Positions 33,725 to 40,432 of a stretch of 40,432 bases of DNA are shown one piece after another. Positions within the stretch are counted from its first letter, which is position 1; each line of letters opens with the position of its first letter. The notes beneath the pieces are model-generated. The model made no database searches and had not been told where the DNA came from. It saw only the letters and a program-made list of their open reading frames with translations. Source of the DNA: Alphaproteobacteria bacterium (GTDB taxonomy: Bacteria; Pseudomonadota; Alphaproteobacteria; UBA3830). The translations under genes and the position numbers were made by a program. The DNA is taken from contig SUUU01000008.1 of the NCBI GenBank assembly GCA_015062335.1, positions 1 to 40,432 of the forward strand, in the 5' to 3' direction.

Positions 33725-34459
33725 TTATAATAATCCAGCACTTAAATTTTTAGTTTCTGAAACTCTGTCAATAAGATTGCGAATCTCATTCTGCATATCA
33801 AACCACGTACCTGTTTTATACATGTAGGTGCCACTATGAATCATACCCGCTACTTCAGGAATGGACAACAGCTCTCTTTTTGACTGCTGTGATTTATAAA
33901 ACTCCACAAAACTTGGGAATTGTGCGAACTTGTCTGCACTAGACATACACGATAAAAAGTTATTTAATTCGTCTATAATGGGGGCTAAATTTTCCCACTT
34001 GGTTGCTTTGATTTTGTTAAAATAAAAATTTAAAAACTCAAACTCAATTTCGTTTCGACTTACCAAGCGATTTACAGACTTTATCTCAAACACAGATTTC
34101 AGTATTCTTGATTGATAATCTGATATTAAAACTTTTGCCAATCCAACTTTCATTGCTTCAGCTATAGATTTCTTAGTTGATAACTTTAATAATAACTCAT
34201 CAGCTCGTTCTTGAGTTATCATAATTCCTGAAAATCCCGGATATTCCAACAATCCTCTATAAAAACGCAAATCCCTCTCATGCTCATCAGTCATTGTGTT
34301 TTTTGCTTTCTTTTGAGTTGCCTCTATTAATCTCTCAACATTTTGTCGAGAAACAAAGACATCACTTGCGATTTCCTCTGCTGGTGCATTCATAGCCCCA
34401 ATCTCGAAGACCGAAGCTGTGCCTAACGCAAATATTAAACTTGAAACTATTTTTTTCAT
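33725..34459 (-). CDS. secreted alpha-helical protein of unknown function
   Basis: I do not recognise a family. The 244-residue product starts with a signal peptide (MKKIVSSLIFALGTASVF core, cleavage probably near GAMNA, about residue 25). The rest is predominantly charged and helical by eye, with heptad-like stretches around 35-90 and 150-200, and it has no Cys pattern or repeats. It has a strong GAGGAGG ribosome site, its own promoter-like sequences with a perfect palindrome upstream and a terminator behind, so it is an independently regulated single gene. A periplasmic or exported role, perhaps host-related, is inference. Confidence 0.75.
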   Translation of the reverse strand: MKKIVSSLIFALGTASVFEIGAMNAPAEEIASDVFVSRQNVERLIEATQKKAKNTMTDEHERDLRFYRGLLEYPGFSGIMITQERADELLLKLSTKKSIAEAMKVGLAKVLISDYQSRILKSVFEIKSVNRLVSRNEIEFEFLNFYFNKIKATKWENLAPIIDELNNFLSCMSSADKFAQFPSFVEFYKSQQSKRELLSIPEVAGMIHSGTYMYKTGTWFDMQNEIRNLIDRVSETKNLSAGLL

Positions 34460-34498
34460 ATTTCTCCTCCTCTTATTAACTCAAATAGTTACAAAAAT

Positions 34499-34517
34499 GT
34501 ATTACACCATGTAATAC
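34499..34517. promoter_or_regulatory. perfect 19-bp palindrome (operator-like) ahead of the secreted protein gene
   Basis: GTATTACA and TGTAATAC flank a CCA centre, an 8-3-8 perfect inverted repeat. It lies between the promoter-like elements at 34526-34552 and the gene start at 34459, near the predicted transcription start, which is the usual place for a repressor site. It could instead form a hairpin in the 5' leader. Confidence 0.5.
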
Positions 34518-34525
34518 TATCTTTT

Positions 34526-34552
34526 AGTATAACATGCCCCCCTTGATGTCAA
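34526..34552 (-). promoter_or_regulatory. promoter candidate for the secreted protein gene
   Basis: On the minus strand a consensus TTGACA (34552-34547) is followed, after a shorter-than-ideal 15-base spacer containing a run of six G, by TATACT (34531-34526). Transcription would begin just before the palindrome at 34499-34517. Confidence 0.45.
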
Positions 34553-34803
34553 ATTTTTTGTTCAAATAATTTGGCGTTCATATTATTATCCAATTTCTAA
34601 TATATCTGAATAGCAGAATCTGAGATAATCATTGAGACTGTTAATGAATAGAAGTTATTTGTCTGTTATGCATTACTCTAGCGACTTTCGCGATGGATTC
34701 AATCTGCGTTTCCTATAACCTATCTTTCGATATCTCTACTTTAACCTTTACTAAATCTGTTTCCTTACTCCAACAATTAATAAGCCACCTCACAATGTAT
34801 TTT
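34553..34803. other. intergenic stretch, nothing recognised
   Basis: Together with the promoter/operator region this spacer is about 340 bases long. Beyond those elements I see AT-rich sequence with no reading frame, repeat or RNA motif that I can support. Confidence 0.4.
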
Positions 34804-35526
34804 CTACCTTATGCATTTCAGTAATTTTTGCAATTCATCATCAGAGAGTTTTTCAACCTTTCCGAGCTTTGTATCATTCAGTTTTATCGGTCCATAGCTG
34901 AGACGAATCAATCTGTTTACAGAACAATCAAAATGCTCTAAAACTCTTCGAATTTCTCGATTTTTCCCTTCTTTCAACGTCACTATTGCCCAAGTATTTG
35001 CGCTGAATTTTGCGGATTGTACCTCGATATTAATTCCGCCATAACGCACACCTTGAATCACAAGCCCCTTTTTCATTTGATCTATTTGTTCAGAAGATAA
35101 TTTTCCGAAAAAACGAACTTTATATGTCCGACATAACTCTGAAGATGGCAATTCTAATTTTCTGGATAGATTTCCGTTATTCGTAAATAATAACAAACCT
35201 TCTGAATTTATGTCCAACCGTCCGACATATAGGAGACGACCAGAAATACTATTCGGGAATAAATCAAAAACTGTCTTACGCCCTTTTGGATCAAATCGAG
35301 TCGTAATATAACCTTGCGGCTTATTCATTTTCCATACAGAAATATCACTTGATTGTTTTGGTAACCGTTTCCCATTAACTTCTATTAAATTGGAATTATC
35401 AACAAAAAAAACAGGAGAAGAAATCACTTCCCCATCGACCTTCACTCGCCCCTCCTCGATCAATCTCTCAGCTTCTCGTCGAGACGACACTCCACTTTCT
35501 GCAATCTTTTTGGCTAGACGGATCAA
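34804..35526 (-). CDS. RsuA/RluB/RluE-family rRNA pseudouridine synthase
   Basis: The 240-residue enzyme isomerises a specific uridine in ribosomal RNA. It has an N-terminal S4 RNA-binding domain (RLAKKIAESGVSSRREAERL, 3-22) and the catalytic domain with YVGRLDINSEGLLLFTNNG (Asp105 is the nucleophile) and KEGKNREIRRVLEHF. The RluB/RsuA layout is clear, but the exact target site is not determined. The start is TTG at 35526 with AGGA 7 bases upstream, inside the end of the preceding flavoprotein gene, so the two are probably cotranscribed. Confidence 0.92.
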   Translation of the reverse strand: MIRLAKKIAESGVSSRREAERLIEEGRVKVDGEVISSPVFFVDNSNLIEVNGKRLPKQSSDISVWKMNKPQGYITTRFDPKGRKTVFDLFPNSISGRLLYVGRLDINSEGLLLFTNNGNLSRKLELPSSELCRTYKVRFFGKLSSEQIDQMKKGLVIQGVRYGGINIEVQSAKFSANTWAIVTLKEGKNREIRRVLEHFDCSVNRLIRLSYGPIKLNDTKLGKVEKLSDDELQKLLKCIR

Positions 35527-35527
35527 A

Positions 35528-36907
35528 TCAATATCCTGTCAAAATCTTATCAATTAATTGTTGAGTTGTTGGAATAAAATTGTTTTCGTAAAACGGATCT
35601 TCAGCAAACCTGTATGCTGAGTGTCCAGCAAACATTAAATTATGTTGCAAATCACCCCCATGCGCCACAGCTTGCAACGCTTTTTGAATACAAAAACTTC
35701 GAGGATCCGGAATTTTTCCGGTTGAACCCAAGCGCTGACTCCAACTACTGAATCGACATTCACTTAAACAACAACAGCATCCTCGCTGATCATCCAAAAT
35801 TTGCTGAGACTGCTCTTTCGTCACAAAAACTAAGGTATTATCAGGAGTTCGCATCGGAGTATCAAAACCTTGATCCTTCCAATGTTGTACCTTTTGAACA
35901 AAAGATGGATCAACTTTTATAGAATGTCCAAAAACTTTAATAGAAAAATCCGAATTTTCTGATATAGGTGCTTGCCTATCTTGCCTGGCAATCAAATCTG
36001 ACAACATTTTGTTATTTATAGCGGAAGAATAAAATCCTGTCGGACTCAGTGTTGTCAATTTTACATCACCTCGTTTTAAAGACATTAATACCGGTTGCCA
36101 CGCTTTAGCCACCGGATTTTCGGTGACCAGAATCGGTCTGGTCCCAAACTGAAATGCCACACGCCCAACCTCAGAATTATCAATATAGTCTTCCCATTCC
36201 GACAACCACCACACTCCTCCTGCAATAATTATCGGAAGAGTATCCAGACCAAATTCTCGCATTGTCTTACGCAATGCAACGATCCTAAGATACGGATCTA
36301 TCTGTTCTTGTGGATTTTCAGCATTAGATAATCCATTATGGCCTCCGGCTAACCATGGATCTTCATAAACAACGCCTCCCAACAATTCTACGCATTTTTT
36401 AAATGATCTTCTAAATAAAGCTGAAAATGCCCTTGCTGATGAAACTATGGGATAATAATAAACTCCAAATTTGGCAGCAATATCCGCTAACCCATAAGGC
36501 ATCCCTGCTCCGCTCACTATTCCATGTATGCATCCCTTCGCTCCTTCCAAAATGCGAGTAATAACCTCTTCTGATGCGCCCATTTCCCAAAGAGCATTCA
36601 TATGAATACGCCCTTTTCCATTAGAACGCTCTCGAGCTATTTTTGCCTGAGCAATACCTCCTGATACGGCATACTCGACCAATTCTCTACGACGGTCTTT
36701 TCTTGATTTCCCACGATATATCTGAGGAATAACATTTCCTGATGAGTCATAAGAGTCGGCATTAACTGCAGAAAATGTTCCGACACCTCCGACTGCAGCC
36801 CATGCCCCGCAAGTCTCTCCCGTAGATAAGGAAATGCCCTTCGCTCCTTCAACCAACGGCAGAACGTCTTCTCTACCGGAAATTTTTTGAACGTTCAATT
36901 TAATCAC
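35528..36907 (-). CDS. nitronate monooxygenase-like FMN oxidoreductase with a Cys-rich C-terminus
   Basis: The 459-residue protein has the 2-nitropropane dioxygenase/NMO TIM-barrel pattern: GGVGTFSAVN near the start, HGIVSGAGMP (128-137), a conserved VVYEDPWLAGGHNGLSN region (FMN phosphate, about 180-194), IIIAGGVWW (226-234) and FQFGTRP. A C-terminal extension (about 360-459) carries four adjacent cysteines (377-380) plus Cys384 and Cys406, absent from classical NMO and suggestive of metal or Fe-S binding. The substrate is unknown; family members oxidise nitronates or act as enoyl reductases. The start is GTG at 36907 after GGGAG. It lies downstream of thrS and is cotranscribed with the pseudouridine synthase. 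Confidence 0.82.
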   Translation of the reverse strand: MIKLNVQKISGREDVLPLVEGAKGISLSTGETCGAWAAVGGVGTFSAVNADSYDSSGNVIPQIYRGKSRKDRRRELVEYAVSGGIAQAKIARERSNGKGRIHMNALWEMGASEEVITRILEGAKGCIHGIVSGAGMPYGLADIAAKFGVYYYPIVSSARAFSALFRRSFKKCVELLGGVVYEDPWLAGGHNGLSNAENPQEQIDPYLRIVALRKTMREFGLDTLPIIIAGGVWWLSEWEDYIDNSEVGRVAFQFGTRPILVTENPVAKAWQPVLMSLKRGDVKLTTLSPTGFYSSAINNKMLSDLIARQDRQAPISENSDFSIKVFGHSIKVDPSFVQKVQHWKDQGFDTPMRTPDNTLVFVTKEQSQQILDDQRGCCCCLSECRFSSWSQRLGSTGKIPDPRSFCIQKALQAVAHGGDLQHNLMFAGHSAYRFAEDPFYENNFIPTTQQLIDKILTGY

Positions 36908-36940
36908 AACTTACTCCCAATTAACCGGTTGTTTACAATA

Positions 36941-38797
36941 TTAAACCTCTGGCTCTCGGCATTTATTAGATATCAAATCAACAGATTCATCAAGCGGCAC
37001 CGTAACCTGATCTCCATTAGGATACCTCAATGTCACTTCATGCTTATCAACTTCATTGGCGCCGATAATTGCAATAACCGGAACCTTAGCCATAACGTGA
37101 TTCCTTATTTTATATGAAATCTTCTCAGCCCGAAGGTCCAATTCAGCACGAATACCAACTTGCTTAAGTCTATCATATACTTTCTGAGCATATTCATCAA
37201 AACTATTTGTGATAGTCGCAACAACAATTTGAACGGGAGCTAACCATAACGGTAAACGCCCTGCATAGTTCTCAAGTAAAATGCCAATAAATCTTTCCAA
37301 TGAACCTAACACAGCTCTGTGCAACATTATCGGATGACGTTTTTCTCCATCCTCCGCTGTATAATACGCTCCCAAGCGAACAGGAAGTTGAAAATCAACC
37401 TGCAATGTTCCACATTGCCACTCTCTTCCCAACTTATCCTTTAACGCAAATTCTAATTTCGGACCGTAAAACGCTCCCTCACCTTTATTCAACGAATAAG
37501 ACAGGCCTGCTTCCGTCGTAGCTTCTTGCAAAAGTCGCTCAGCCTGATCCCAAATCTCATCCGATCCTGTTCTTTTAGCCGGACGATCCGAAAATTTTAC
37601 GCTGAAAGAATTAAATCCCAAATCATTATAAATCTTTGACAGTAATTTACAGAACTTCTTTGTTTCCGAATTAATTTGATCAGGCGTACAAAAGATATGA
37701 GCATCATCTTGAGTAAACCCTCTCACTCGCATTGTACCATAAAGAGATCCGGACGGTTCATTACGGTGGCAATATCCAAATTCCGCCAATCTTAAAGGCA
37801 AATCCCGATAACTTTTGATTCCTTGCTTGAAAATTTGAATGGCTCCGGGACAATTCATTGGCTTCACAGCCATCATTCGTCCTTCCGATTCTGCAATAAA
37901 CATATTTTCACGATATTTGTCCCAATGGCCTGATGCTTCCCATAAAGAGCGATCCACAAGTTGAGGTGTACATACTTCAACATAACCATCTTTCAGTATG
38001 CATTTTCTAATGTAATCCTTTAGAGTATTGTACATTGTCCAACCTTTTGGATGCCAAAAAATGCACCCGGGAGCCTCCTCCTGCATATGGAATAAATCCA
38101 TCTCCTTTGCAATCCTACGGTGATCTCTTTTCTCTGCCTCTTCCAGATTATGCAGATATTCATCTAAATCCTCTTTGCTAAGCCACGAAGTTGCATAAAT
38201 TCTTTGGAGCATCTCTCTCTTGGAATCGCCTCGCCAATAAGCACCTGCAATTTTCATAATCTTGAAATGAGTAGACGCTGCTCCGGTGCTCGGCAAATGA
38301 GGACCTCGACACAGATCAGTAAATTTATCATCATGAGAATAAATGCTAACACTCTCCACGTCCAAATCAGTTATCAATTCAGTTTTGAATCTGTCACCAG
38401 CGAACATTTCCAATGCTTCTGACTTTGAAATATCTTGCCTTGTTATTTTGTAATTAGCCTTAATAATGTCGCGCATTTTTCTCTCAATTTGTTCAAAGTC
38501 AGCAGGAACAAATTGATGCTCGCAAGAAACATCATAATAAAAACCGTTTTCGATTACCGGACCAATTGCCAATTGAGCAGAAGGCCACAATTCCTTTATC
38601 GCTTGAGCCATAATATGCGCAGTAGTATGCCTAAAAATCTCTAAAGCCTTTCGATCTTTTTTTGTGATAAACTCAACCTTTGCATCTAAGGAAACAGTCA
38701 TTGCTAAGTCAACATCTTTACCATCAACTGTCATTGCTACAGCTTGTTTTTCACCCCTGTTTTTAGCTAACACAAATCCTGAAACTTCATCAGACAT
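36941..38797 (-). CDS. thrS: threonyl-tRNA synthetase
   Basis: This class II synthetase charges tRNA-Thr. The 618-residue form starts at the ATG at 38797, 9 bases after GGAG; a frame extension to 38869 adds 24 residues with no ribosome site. The TGS domain is short at its N-terminus under this start. The editing domain (HTTAHIMAQAIKEL and the IGPVIENGFYYD region) is present. The catalytic core has the zinc Cys in KPMNCPGAIQIF, motif 2 RVRGFTQDDAHIFC and motif 3 HRAVLGSLERF, followed by the anticodon-binding domain (APVQIVVATI onward). It is upstream of the flavoprotein gene. Confidence 0.96.
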   Translation of the reverse strand: MSDEVSGFVLAKNRGEKQAVAMTVDGKDVDLAMTVSLDAKVEFITKKDRKALEIFRHTTAHIMAQAIKELWPSAQLAIGPVIENGFYYDVSCEHQFVPADFEQIERKMRDIIKANYKITRQDISKSEALEMFAGDRFKTELITDLDVESVSIYSHDDKFTDLCRGPHLPSTGAASTHFKIMKIAGAYWRGDSKREMLQRIYATSWLSKEDLDEYLHNLEEAEKRDHRRIAKEMDLFHMQEEAPGCIFWHPKGWTMYNTLKDYIRKCILKDGYVEVCTPQLVDRSLWEASGHWDKYRENMFIAESEGRMMAVKPMNCPGAIQIFKQGIKSYRDLPLRLAEFGYCHRNEPSGSLYGTMRVRGFTQDDAHIFCTPDQINSETKKFCKLLSKIYNDLGFNSFSVKFSDRPAKRTGSDEIWDQAERLLQEATTEAGLSYSLNKGEGAFYGPKLEFALKDKLGREWQCGTLQVDFQLPVRLGAYYTAEDGEKRHPIMLHRAVLGSLERFIGILLENYAGRLPLWLAPVQIVVATITNSFDEYAQKVYDRLKQVGIRAELDLRAEKISYKIRNHVMAKVPVIAIIGANEVDKHEVTLRYPNGDQVTVPLDESVDLISNKCREPEV

Positions 38798-39036
38798 ACA
38801 AAAATTCTCCAAAACCGCCCCGCATATTTTACAACGATCCACTAAAATTATCCACTCAAAAAACTCCATAAATGAGCTTTTATCTGCCTTATGGTTTTGG
38901 AGACTATAAGAAGTTTTGTCAACGTATTGTCCGATTTTACATCACGATCTTTAATTTTGCCTTGAGGAGCAAGCTCACAGATGGCATAAAATACAACATC
39001 TCACTCTAAATTCGTACTGCGAGTCCATGTTATCTG

Positions 39037-39052
39037 TTAATTTGCAAATTAA
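39037..39052. repeat. 16-bp perfect palindrome upstream of tRNA-Ser
   Basis: TTAATTTGCAAATTAA reads the same on both strands. It lies about 80 bases before the tRNA gene and may be a protein-binding site. AT-rich DNA makes such palindromes more likely by chance. Confidence 0.25.
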
Positions 39053-39131
39053 ATTCCGAAACAAATAGTGAGTAATACCTCGGCATTTGTGTTGGATTGA
39101 TTGCAAAAGCTGTTTTTGGTAAACTGCCTTC

Positions 39132-39222
39132 GGAAGGATGACAGAGCGGTCGATTGTGGCAGTCTCGAAAACTGTTGTACGCTTTTTGCGTACCGGGGGT
39201 TCGAATCCCCCTCCTTCCGCCA
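39132..39222 (+). tRNA. tRNA-Ser, anticodon CGA
   Basis: The acceptor arms GGAAGGA (39132-39138) and TCCTTCC (39212-39218) pair, with discriminator G and an encoded CCA (39220-39222). The anticodon stem GCAGT/ACTGT encloses the loop CTCGAAA with anticodon CGA at 39166-39168, which reads UCG serine codons. The long variable arm GTACGC/GCGTAC is typical of class II tRNA-Ser, and the T-arm GGGGGTTCGAATCCCCC is perfect. Confidence 0.97.
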
Positions 39223-39926
39223 GATGGTTTTGCGATAGTTCAAAAAGATAACCGAATGATTGAAAGCACTTCTCGGGAAAGGAGTATCGGTAGACGGTGT
39301 CGAAAGTTTGAATTTTTTTGTGTCGATTTGAATGTAATATGGTGATTTATTCAAACTGTTTTGCCTCAGCAATTTCTAGGTTTTTATTAAGAAAACACAT
39401 ATCGTTTTTACAGAAAATGATTTAAAAATCTCGTATCATACTTCTGGTTTGCTTAAATTTACAAACGCCTTGCGGTTGAGTAATTTTGTCAAGAATATTT
39501 CATTCTTCCGCAAAATTTCCCAGATTACAACGCGGTTTTTGCGCAGGCATCTTTTAGAATTTTTTGTGAATTTGAGGATACTTGTGCGGAGTTGAGTGTT
39601 TCGATTTTTTTCAAAAAACTAGCAACTTTAAAACACAACAAAAACACCGAGTAATGGAATAAAATTTCTTGCCTGGTCTGATCGTTGAAACAACAGTCAT
39701 TACAAGGCTCAATCTTCGCGTGTTAATCTGAAAATATAATGATTATAGGCCTCACTTCTTGTTGAGGAATCTTGCTTTTTTCGTATAATTCGGTCCAAGT
39801 TAAAAATGCAGATTGCATCATTGTTGAGTAAAGTTGCATATTTTTGATCAACCTTGTTGTCTAACGATTTTAGTTGTGATAGCCTGAAGGTGTTATTTAG
39901 TTGTTAGTAGAGAATCGGAGGTGGTT
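39223..39926. other. 704-base stretch without a recognised gene, probable 5' region of the next frame
   Basis: I find no convincing reading frame. A TTGAGG...TATAAT pair (39762-39789) may start the transcript of the next frame, leaving a leader of about 130 bases. No copy of the tRNA 3' end is seen here that would mark an integration site. Confidence 0.4.
39762..39789 (+). promoter_or_regulatory. promoter candidate for the terminal reading frame
   Basis: TTGAGG (39762-39767) and a consensus TATAAT (39784-39789) are separated by 16 bases and lie about 140 bases upstream of the ATG at 39927. Confidence 0.4.
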
Positions 39927-40432
39927 ATGTTGAGATCAAATACAAGTATTATTCCTCGAAAAAAGGGCGAGTTGAGGCATATCGTCTCAGCCGGAAATTC
40001 AGGCTTCGGCGCCATCCCAGCCACCCCCACAGCCTCCGGGAGTTCTGGAGATGAGGGAGGGTTGGCAGGTTGGTATGCTGGGCTGGGGGTGAACTACGCG
40101 TACACCGTCAATCGAGCGACGATGGACGACAATCTCGGCGACGTTCAGGGCGGCGTGAGCAACGCGCGCGACATGTTCTTGTCGAAGACGACCAAGGGCA
40201 AGGCCGGCGGGTATGTGAACACCGGTTGGGGCCTCATGAATTCGGCGTGGTACTTCGGCTGGGATTTGAAGCTTGACATCGCCGGAAAGACAGAGACGCG
40301 ATCCAGCCTCGCGGACAGCAGAGATCCCGGAATGATCTACGATTGCAGAGCAAAAAACAACGGTGTTGTTCCAACCTTTGCTTTCGAATTCGGAAGGTAT
40401 CTTGAAGGCCTCGACGCTCTGGCTTGCTTGAG
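39927..40432 (+). CDS. beta-barrel-like outer-membrane protein, 3' truncated, GC-rich body
   Basis: An open frame begins at ATG 39927, five bases after a strong GGAGG, and runs 168 codons to the window end without a stop. After a polar, Gly/Ser-rich head (1-48) the sequence becomes barrel-like with alternating aromatic and polar residues: GWYAGLGVNYAYT (about 49-61), GGYVNTGWGLMNSAWYFGWD and VVPTFAFEFGRYLEG, recalling opacity-type porin barrels. No hydrophobic signal peptide is visible (start MLRSNTSIIPRKKG), which is unusual for an outer-membrane protein. By count, bases 40021-40260 are about 62% GC, against an AT-rich neighbourhood; the first 70 bases of the gene and the last 90 of the window are less extreme. 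The product and its end cannot be determined. Confidence 0.6.
   Translation, partial: MLRSNTSIIPRKKGELRHIVSAGNSGFGAIPATPTASGSSGDEGGLAGWYAGLGVNYAYTVNRATMDDNLGDVQGGVSNARDMFLSKTTKGKAGGYVNTGWGLMNSAWYFGWDLKLDIAGKTETRSSLADSRDPGMIYDCRAKNNGVVPTFAFEFGRYLEGLDALACL

Noticed and set aside
38798-38869. N-terminal ThrS extension with CxxC-like residues as a zinc motif
   Set aside because: There is no ribosome site before 38869 and a good one before 38797, so this is more likely untranslated leader.
38894-38922. thrS promoter from TTGACA at 38922-38917 (minus)
   Set aside because: The -35 is perfect but no acceptable -10 occurs at 15-19 bases, so I did not list it as a promoter.
39049-39372. 107-residue minus-strand frame over tRNA-Ser
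   Set aside because: It is the antisense translation of the tRNA gene (GDSNPRYAKSVQQFSRLPQS is the classic spurious tRNA-Ser product) and has no ribosome site.
39132-39926. Integration of a mobile element at tRNA-Ser
   Set aside because: No integrase, no repeat of the tRNA 3' end and no phage or plasmid genes are visible within the window.
40070-40276. 68-residue plus-strand frame rich in Arg and Gly near the window end
   Set aside because: It lies in another frame of the longer GC-rich frame starting at 39927, which has a strong ribosome site and barrel-like composition.
1-40432. CRISPR array, toxin-antitoxin or defence island
   Set aside because: No regularly spaced repeats, Cas-like, restriction or toxin-antitoxin proteins were found; the window is mostly core genes.

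Overview
The window looks like chromosomal DNA from an AT-rich Gram-negative alphaproteobacterium, probably a host-associated one of the Holosporales/Rickettsiales type. Supporting signs are the acpP-fabF-mltG and leuS-lptE-holA clusters, an LPS pathway (Kdo transferase, LptE), a CpaA-F/TadB-TadC pilus cluster in Caulobacter-like order, and a PAS-rich kinase resembling DivL. The taxonomic placement is inference; no rRNA is present. Most of the window is ordinary, tightly packed core genome on both strands.

Layout. Bases 1-7,300: the tail of an Rpn-family nuclease, a GT-C-type membrane glycosyltransferase-like protein, a DMT transporter, a secreted S9 peptidase, hisS and a small secreted protein made of two tandem repeats. 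Bases 7,320-15,046 (+ strand): a four-PAS histidine pseudokinase with Thr in place of the phospho-acceptor His, a lone AtpI-like gene, an FkbM methyltransferase with a signal peptide, a DUF374 acyltransferase and waaA (envelope), then a YciA-type thioesterase, grpE, a HAD phosphatase and a DciA-like protein. Bases 15,056-23,807 (- strand): a Tad pilus operon, cpaA to tadC, without any visible pilin, pseudopilin or TadD gene. Bases 23,915-26,410 (+): acpP, fabF, mltG. Bases 26,412-30,220 (-): leuS, lptE, holA. Bases 30,452-33,218 (+): acetoacetyl-CoA synthetase with a clear terminator, then a SIMPL-domain protein. Bases 33,725-38,797 (-): a secreted helical protein with an operator-like palindrome, an RsuA/RluB-type pseudouridine synthase, a nitronate monooxygenase-like flavoprotein and thrS. 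The window ends with tRNA-Ser(CGA), about 700 bases without a recognised gene, and an open reading frame that leaves the window.

How the genes work together. Three modules serve the envelope: LPS (waaA, acyltransferase, lptE), peptidoglycan/fatty acid (acpP, fabF, mltG) and pilus assembly (cpa/tad). Translation and replication housekeeping is represented by hisS, leuS, thrS, tRNA-Ser, rsuA-like, grpE, holA and dciA-like.

The parts most worth a second look are the DivL-like pseudokinase, whose acceptor and ATP-lid motifs are all eroded; the pilin-less Tad operon; the FkbM enzyme that appears to be exported; a MltG with Cys at a normally Asp position; and the terminal beta-barrel-like reading frame, whose body has about 62% GC in otherwise AT-rich DNA and which has no visible signal peptide. 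I do not see a defence island, CRISPR array, prophage or intact insertion sequence. No clearly new multi-gene system could be demonstrated.
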